Positions 5,614 to 14,600 of a stretch of DNA of 16,240 nt are shown one piece after another. This stretch comes from an uncultured Verrucomicrobiota bacterium. GTDB taxonomy: Bacteria; Verrucomicrobiota; Verrucomicrobiae; Opitutales; Opitutaceae. The stretch's first letter is position 1, and each line of letters starts with the position of its first letter. The DNA lies in NCBI GenBank assembly GCA_946482165.1, contig CAMLQS010000089.1, positions 1 through 16,240 of the forward strand, in the 5' to 3' direction. The notes under the pieces were generated by a model, which worked only from the letters and a program-made list of their open reading frames with translations, was not told the origin of the DNA and did not search any database. The position numbers and the translations under genes were made by a program.

Positions 5614-8600
5614 ATGTCCCGCTTCTTCTCACGCAGTGCGCGGATCGCGCTCTGCCTCTCGGGTGCCCTCGCCGTGGTTTGGTGGTCGGCTTCCCCTCGC
5701 ATTGAGCTCGCGGCAAAAGCCCCGCAGCCCGTCGCGCTTTCGAGGCAAACAACCTCGGCCCCGGCCGAGCCGACCGCCGCCGCGACAGCCCCGGCCACGC
5801 CGCCCGCGTCCGTCCACGCCGCAAACGCGCCTTCCTCGCCGGCCGCATCGCGGCTGCTTGCGCTCAACGTCGAAGCCAAAGTTTCCCGCGCGTCCGCGGC
5901 CGTCGTCGATCGCTGGTCGCGGGCCCAAACGCTCCTGCGCGACGAATTCACATCCCCCGCCGACGCCTCGCTGCGCTACCGCGTCCGCATTGTCCGCGCC
6001 GACTTTAAGCATCCCCTCCTCCGCATCGAGGAACTCTGGCAAACCGACGCGGCCGCCGCCAGCGAGCGCCTTCTCGCGCAGACCGCCATGGTCGCGGACC
6101 ACCTCGTGGCCAAACCCGCCCCCGGCGTCGACGACGCCGCCTTCCTCGCCGCGGTCGCCTCCGCGGGCGGCTCCGTCCGCGCCCGCAAGCCCGCCTCCGG
6201 CATCTATCTCGTTTCCTTCCCCGCCGAGACCGTCGACGCCCTGCCCGCCGCCATCGCCGACCTGCGCACCGTCCCCGGCCTCCTCCGCATTGCCGAGCCC
6301 GACTACATCGTCCACGCCGCCCTGACTCCGGCCGACCCGAGCTACTCCCAGCTTTGGGGCCTCCACAACACCGGCCAGACCGGCGGCGTCGCCGACGCCG
6401 ACATCGACGCCCCCGAGGCGTGGGACATCTCCGTCGGCTCCCGCTCTGTTCTCGTCGGCGTGATCGACACCGGCATCGACCACACCCACCCCGACCTCGC
6501 CGCCAACATCTGGACCAACCCCGGCGAAATCGCAGGCAACGGCATCGACGACGATGCCAACGGCTACGTCGACGACACCCGCGGCTGGGATTTTTTCAAC
6601 AACGACAACAACCCTTCCCATGACGACGACCATCATGGCACACATGTCGCCGGCACTATCGGCTCCACGGGCGGCACCGGCATCGGCGTCGTCGGCGTCG
6701 CCCACGAGGTCTCGCTCGTCCCGCTGAAGTTCCTGGGGGCCAACGGCGGCGCCACCTCCGACGCGATCGAGGCCGTCGCCTACTCCACCGCCATCGGCGT
6801 CAACCTGACCTCAAACTCCTGGACCGGAAGCGGCTTTTCGCAAGCGCTCTCCGACGCCATTTCCTCCGCGGGCGCGGCGGGCAAACTCTTCGTCGCCGCC
6901 GCCGGCAACAACGCGGTCAACACCGACTTGACCCCCGACTACCCCGCCAGCTTTCCGCTCGCCAACATCATCTCCATCGCCGCCACCGATCATGCCGACG
7001 CGCTCGCCAGTTTCTCCAACTACGGGGCGACCTCCGTCGACCTCGGCGCCCCCGGTGCGAACATCCACAGCACCTCGCCGGGAAGCGCCTACCGCACCCT
7101 CAGCGGCACCTCGATGGCCGCGCCGCATGTCGCCGGCGCCGCCGCCGTCCTCCTCGCCCACGCCGGCCCGCTTTCTCCCGCCGACTTGAAGGCTCTGCTC
7201 CTCGATCATGGCGACAGCATCCCCGCCCTCGCCGGCCGCACCGTCACCGGAAAAAGGCTCAACCTCGCCGCCTCGCTCGCCGCCACCGGTCCCGCCGATC
7301 CGCTCTCCATCGCCAGCTCCGGCATCACCACTTTTTCCGGCTCCCTCGGAGGCGTGTTCACCCCCGCCTCGCTCTCCTTCACGCTGGGAAACACCGGCTC
7401 CGCGCCGCTCTTTTGGAACGCCTCGCAAGACACCCCCTGGCTCTCGCTCAGCCCCGCCTCCGGCTCGCTCGCGGCCGGCGACTCGGTGAACGTCGTCGTC
7501 ACGCCGACCGTCCTGACCGCGACTCTCGCCGTCGGCCGCCACCAGGCAGCGCTCGCCTTCACCAACCGCACCACCGGCGTCACGCGCACCCGCTCGGTCG
7601 GCATCGAGGTCGGCCCGCTCACCGAAACCGTTTTCGCCGAGGACTTCGAGACCGGCGCCCTCGCCCCCGCCCGCTGGACCGTCACCGGCACCGGGGCCTA
7701 CCGCACCCGCGTCACCACGCTCCACGCCCCGCACTCCGGCACCCACCACCTCACGCTCGACACCGCGGACACCAGCCTTCTCTACGCCCGTAACGAGGCC
7801 ACCGTCGCGCTCGACCTCTCCGGTCGCTCAGGGCTCACGCTTTCGTTCTGGGCTAAAATCGTGGGGGACGAGCCCGAGGCCCCGCCAACCAATCCATTCA
7901 CCGGCTACGCGAATTTCGACGGCCTCGCCGCCAGCATCGACGGGGTGACCTGGCACGAGATCCAGGCCCTGCGAACCCCGGCGGCGGACGATGTCTGGCA
8001 AAAATTCGCCCTCGACCTCGACGCCGTTTTCGCTGCTCGCGGCCTCGCCTACGGCCCCGCCGTGCGACTCCGCTTCAACCAATACGACAACTACCAAATG
8101 CCCTCGGACGGCGTCGCCATCGACGACATCGTCCTTGAGCGCGTCCACTCCCGCTCGCTCATTCTGAGCGCTCCCGCTTCGCTCGCGGAAAACGCATCCC
8201 CCGCCGCCGCCACGCTGACCGCCAGCCCGGCGCCTTCCGCAAACCTGGTCGTTTCCCTCGTCTCCTCCGCCTCCGCGTCTCTCTCCACTCCCGTCACCGT
8301 CACGATACCCGCCGGCCAGAGCTCGGTGACCTTCTCCCTGACGCCCGGAAACGACACCCTCCTCAACGGTTCTCGCCCCGTAGCGCTCACCGCCTCCGCC
8401 CCCGGCTGGGGCGGCGGGGCCGCCATCGTCCGGGTCGACGACAACGAATCCGCCACGCTCGCCCTGTCGCCCCCCGCCTCCGCCCGCGAAGGCGACTTAC
8501 CCGTCGTCGCCACCCTCACCGCCAGCGCGGCGCCCGCGACCGACGTCGTCGTCTCGCTCTCCGTCGATTTGCCCGCCCAGGCCTTTGTTCCTCCCTCCGT

Positions 8601-11600
8601 CGTCCTGCCCGCGGGCCAGACTTCCGTCACCTTCCCCGTCAGCATCACCGACGACGCCCGCATCGACGGACCGGCCACGGTCGCGTTGTTCTCCTCGGTC
8701 CCCGGTTGGGGTTCCGCCGGAACCACCTTCGTCATCGATGACAACGAGAGCGTCGTCCTCACCGTTTCCGCCCCCGTCGATCTTCGAGAAGGTCAGGCCG
8801 CGGCCCCTGTTATCGTCGGCGTTTCCGGGGTCCTGGTCGCGCCGTTGACCGTCACGCTCGGCCTCGACGACACCACCGAACTCTCCCTGCCCGCCACCGT
8901 CGCTATCCCCGCGGGTCAAAGCCGCGTGTCCGTCCCCATCGACGTCCTCGACGACTCCGAAACCGACGGCCCTCAGACCATTCGCCTCCACGCCGCCGCT
9001 CCTGGCTTCGTCGCCGCCTCGGTCGATCTCGTCGTCGCCGACAACGACCCCCACCACTTCACCCTCGCCCCCGTCGCCTCTCCCCGGATTCGCGGCGCGT
9101 CCTTCCCCGTCTCTCTCGCCGTCCGCGACATCTCGGGCGCCATCATCCCCGGCCACACCGGCACCGTCGCGCTCGCCGCGACCGACGCGACCGGCGCGTC
9201 CGTCGCGATCACCTCCCAGGCCGGCGCGGGCTTCGTCCAAGGGATCTGGTCCGGCCCCGTCACGGTCTCCTCGTTTGCCAGCGGCGTCAGGCTCACGTTA
9301 ACCGACAACGGCGGGCGCACGGTCACCAGCAACGCCTTCGACGTCGGATCCGGTCCGTTCCACCAGCTCGTCTGGGACCCGGTCGCTTCGCCGCAAAAAA
9401 CCGACACGCCCTTCACCGCCACTGTCCGCGCGGTCGACGTCGTCGGCAATCCCGTTACCGACGTCTCCAGCCCCCTGTCGCTCGCCTGTAAAAGCGGGGC
9501 CGAGACCGTCGAGATCCTCTCCTGGACGCGTTATGTCAGGCTCCTCGCCAACACAGAATACGACAACACGAAGGCCGCGATCGCCTCCGGCTTCACCGCC
9601 TTCCGCGAGACCGCGACCAACGCCACCACCGCCGCCGCGCTGGAGGCCGCGCTCATCGGCAAGCACGTGTTCCTCGTCCCCGAGCAGCGAACCGCCACCC
9701 CGGGTGTCATCGGAACACAAGGCGCGACCTTCGCCTCCGTTCTCCAAGCCTTCGTCGCCCGCGGCGGCATCGTCATCGCCTGCTCCTACGCCACCAACGC
9801 CACTGACGAGCACCTCCTCTCCGGCGCCGGGCTTCTCTCCGCCGCCCGCTCCGGTGCCTCCAACGCGGCCAAGGTGACGAGATCCGCCGACACCGCGCTC
9901 AACGCCGGCGTCGCCACCCCTTTCGACGGCGCCAACATCGCCGGGTTCGCCGCGCCTGCGGACGCCGTCGTATCCCTGCGCGTCGCTCCAAACGGCGCGG
10001 CGGTCGTGCTCTCCCGCTCCATCGGGTCCGGGCGCGTCATTCTGATCGGCACCGATTTCAACAGGCTCGGCACGGGCATGGACCGGGTGATCGCCAACGC
10101 AGTGGCGTCCGCCGGCGGCGCCGGCGGCGCCTCGCTCCCCGTCCGCTCCGCCCCGGCCGCGCTGGTAAACGGCGCGTGGACCGGCTCCATCGCCATTCCC
10201 TTCGAAGCCGGCTCCGCCCACCTGGTCGCCACCGCCTCTTTCGGCGCGACGGCCGCCAGTTCGACCTTCGGCGTCGTCGCGGCCACCCCGCCGACCGGCG
10301 ATACCTCCGGCGCCGCCCTCACGCTCTCCCTGCCCGCGCAAGCAGCGGAAGGAGCCTCGGGACTCTCCGGCTCGGTCTCCGTCCCCGTCGCGCCGACGGG
10401 CGATCTCGCCGTCGCACTCGTCGCCTATCCGTCGGCGAAGATCGCGCTCCCCGCCTCCGTGATCCTCCCCGCCGGACAGACCTCCGCGTCCTTCACATTC
10501 TCCTGCCCGGACGACGCCTTTGTAGACGGGCCTCGCGCGATCGCCGTGATCGCCTCCGCCCCCGGACTCGCCGACGCGCGGGACGACGTGCTCCTCACGG
10601 ACAATGAAACCACCACGCTCGTCCTCTCCGGGCCCGCCACCATCGCGGAAAACGCCGACCCCGCGAGGTTCACCGCCACCTTGGGCGCCCCCGTCCTAGG
10701 CAACATCACCTTGAAGCTCGCATCCTCCGTCCCCGCGTCGCTCCCGGTCCCGTCGACCGTGCTCGTCCCACTCGGCGCCACCCAGGCGGAGTTCCGCGCC
10801 ACCCCCGTCGACGATTTCTTCGTCAACGGCACGCGTTCCGTCACACTATCCGCCTCCGTCCCCGGTTGGCCGGACGCATCCCTTCCGATCCAGATCTCGG
10901 ACAACGAGTCCGGCGCCCTCTCCGTCTCGCCGACGAGCGTCGACATCTCTCTGTTCACGTCAGAAACCGGCACCCGCACGCTCACCCTTAAAAACGACGG
11001 CTCCTCCCCGATCAACTGGACCATCGCCGTCGGCATGCCCGGCGGCCCCACCGCCAGCGGTCCCGTCCCCGCGTCGGCCGGCACCCCGCCTTCCCTCGAG
11101 ATGATTCTCGCCAATCTCAACGGCGCCCATGACGCCATTCGCGCGGCGATTCCGTCACGTTACGCCTTCCCCGAGGGAGTCTCCGGCACTTCCATCGTCA
11201 CCGGAGGTGGCATGTATACTTATTATGGCGGCAACATGCTCTCCACCAGCCGTGCGCCCTCGATCTACCTGAACTATTCGGACAACGCCATTGTCGCGAA
11301 TTCCTCCGCGCTCGGTCCCGGAGGACGTTACTTCACTCGCAAACTCGACGGCCTCTTCGTTTTCGCCGCCGACGTTTCCGGGCTCTCCTATTTCGATATC
11401 TCCGGCTACCTTGGCACCTTCTACCTTGGCACCTTCGGCCAAGGCTTCGCCGACACCGCTCTTCTCACTCAGACCCGCGGCTCCGCCACCTACAAGGGCT
11501 TCGTCAAACGTGTCTACGGCACCAGCGCGCCCTCGGTGAACCACCTCGTCATCGTCGCGGACAACGGCTCGGTCACCCACTCCGCCTCCGCCTACACCGG

Positions 11601-14600
11601 AGACGACGATCACCGCGTTTCAAACCTCTCCGGCATCACCCGGATCTACTACCTCCTTTACGCCGGCGCCTCGGGCGCCTGCATCGACGACACCGCCGCC
11701 GCCGCGATTTTTTACGCATTTCTCGACGCCGTGGACGTGCCTGATTTCGTTAAAGTCTCCCCGCTCTCCGGCAGCCTCGTCGCCTCGGCAGCTCAGAATG
11801 TCGAGGTCGCCTTCGACGCCACCGGCATCCCCCCGGGCGTCTATCGCCGCGAACTTCGCCTCGGCTCCGACTCCGCCGGCCAGCCCCGCCTCGCCATACC
11901 CGTCAGCCTTACGGTTCAGGACCGCGTCCTTCACCACTTCGAGTTCGATCCCCTGCCCGCCACCCTCACGCGCGGAGCCAGCCAGACCGTTCGCCTCCGC
12001 GCCGTCGACGAAGTCGGCCTGCCGGTCGTCACCTTCGACCGCCCGCTCACCCTGGTCGCCAACGGCGCCACCCTCGCCGCTCCCGTCGTCGCCTCCGACT
12101 GGATCAACGGAGTCTGGACCGGCCAAATCACGCCCGCCGCCTTTTCCGCCGCCGCGACGCTCTCCGTTAGCGATGGCGGCGTCTCCGGGGTTAGCTCCGC
12201 TTTCGTCGTCGGCACCGGGCCGCTCGCCAGCCTCGCCTGGAGCACTGTGCCTTCGCCCCAGGCGGTGGACACCCCCTTCCCCGTCACCCTGCAAGCCCAA
12301 GACGCCGGCGGCAACCTCCTCGACTCCTTCAACGGCACCGCCGCCCTCTCCGCGCTCCTGCCGCAAACGCTTCCCCAGATCGGCACCAACTACAGCGCTC
12401 GCACGCTCCCCTTCGGCTCCACCTACGGCCCGGTGCTTCGCCAGCAATCCCTCTACCCCGCCTCGCTCCTCGGCGGCGCCCGCCGCCTCGTCGGCCTCGG
12501 CCTCAATGTGTCCTCCCTCGGCTCCGCGACCACCTTCAACCAGTGGACCGTCCGCCTCAAACACAGCTCGCGGACCGACCTCGCCGACGGCCGCTTCGAC
12601 AACACCGGTTGGACCACCGTCCATTCCTCCGACGCCCGCGTCTCCTCGACCGGCTGGATCAGTTTCCCCTTCTCCACCGCCTTCGACTACGACGGCTCCA
12701 GCGCGCTGCTCGTCGATTTCAGCTATCGCGGCACCTCCGCCTCGAATTCGATCTACGCGCACTACGCCCACGATTCCACCAAACGCACGATCTGGTCCCA
12801 CGGTTCCGATGCCGCCGCCGATCCCGCGGGCTTTGTTTCCGGCACCGCCGACGCCTACCCGCCCATCATTCGCTTCACCGCCCAGTCGCCCGTCCCCGTC
12901 GCCGTCCGCCCTGGCTCGGTAACTTTGGCGAATGGCGCATGGAGCGGCTCCGTCTCCTTGTCCGCCCCCGGCGAGTCCGTGCAACTCCACGCCCTCTCCG
13001 CCAGCCCCTCCGTTCAGGGAGACAGCAATCCGTTCACCGCGACACCTGCCGCCCCGCCTCCCCTCGTCCTGCCCTACGAGGAAACCTTCGAATCTGGCGT
13101 GTTTTCCCCGATCTGGACCATCACCGGCACCAACTATCACCGATCCGTGATCCGAACCGACCTTTCGCCCCGGTCCGGCACGCGCCATCTCGTCCTCGAC
13201 ACATCTACATCGGTATTCGCCCGCAACGAGGCCACGCTCACCCTCGATCTCGCGAGCCGCACTGAAGTCGTCCTCTCCTTCTGGGCCAAGCGCCTCGGCA
13301 GCAGTCCGCTCCCCTTCCCGCCCCCATCCAACCCCTTCACCGGGAGCGCGGATTTCGACGGCGTGGCCATCAGCCCCGACGGAGTGACGTGGTATGAGGT
13401 CCAAGCACTCCGCCACCCGGAGCTTACCTCCACTTGGCAGCAGTTTACGGTCAACCTCGACCCAGTCATCGCCGCGCGCGGGTGGTCCTACACCGGCTCC
13501 TTCCGCATTCGCTTCAACCGTTTCGGCTACCGAAGCGCTCCGACCGACGCTATCGCCATCGATGACATCTCGATCACGACCGCGAGCCTGGCCGCCCCGA
13601 CGCTCTCCCTGCCCGCGTCCGCGCTCGAATCCGACGCCCCCGTCTCCGGCACCCTGAGCATCGCCACGCCGGCGGCTTCCGACCTCGTCTTCACCCTTTC
13701 CTCCTCCGCCCCCGCCAAACTCGCCCTGCCCGCCACCCTCACTCTTCCCGCCGGCCAGACCAGCGTCGGCTTCGCGGCGGGGCCCATCGACGACAGCCTG
13801 CTCGACGGCCCTCGCCAAGTCGTCGTCACCGCCCAGCCCCCCGACGGCTCGAACCTCTTCCGTGGCTCCGCCACGCTGCGCATCGACGACGACGAGACGA
13901 CCACCCTCGCGCTCTCCGTCTCCCCGACGAGCGTCTCCGAAACCGCCGCCACCACCACCGGCACCCTGACCCTCGGCGCCCCGCCGGACGGTCCGCTCCC
14001 CGTGGCTCTTTCCTCCTCCGATCCCACCGCCGCGACCGTCCCCGCCATAGTCTACGTCGAGGCCGGCAAGACCACCGCCACCTTCTACGTTAACCCGGTC
14101 GACGACACCAAACTCGACGGCCCTCAGACCACCACCCTCACCGCGACCCTCGGCTCCGCCAGCGCCGGCTCCGCGTGCACCGTCACCGACAACGAAACCG
14201 CCGTCCTCTCGATCTCCTCGGCCGGCGCCACCGAAGGCGTCCCCGGCACCGGCCAAGTGGTGATAGGCGGAACACTCCCTACTCCGCTTACCGTCGAACT
14301 CGTTTCCGCAAACCCAGCCCAGCTCGCCGTCCCGGCCAGCGTCATCATCCCCGCCGGCTCCAGATCGGCGAGTTTCACGCTCACCGCCGTCGACGACTCC
14401 GCCACCGACGGAACCATCGCCGTGCCCATCACTGCCAGCGCGACCGGGTTCCCCTCCAGGACCCAGTCGATCAACGCCCTCGACAACGAATTCCATCACT
14501 TCGCCATCCAGGCCTCGCCATCGACGCCCCAACTCGCCAACAGCGCCTTCCTCGTCCAGGTCTACGCGCGCACCATCGACAATACGCCCGCGCCCTTCTC

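Noticed and set aside
8152..14487. CRISPR-like or DNA-level tandem repeat array
   Set aside because: The periodicity of about 300 bases is at protein level (Calx-beta-like units) and strongly diverged in DNA; there are no short identical repeats with spacers.
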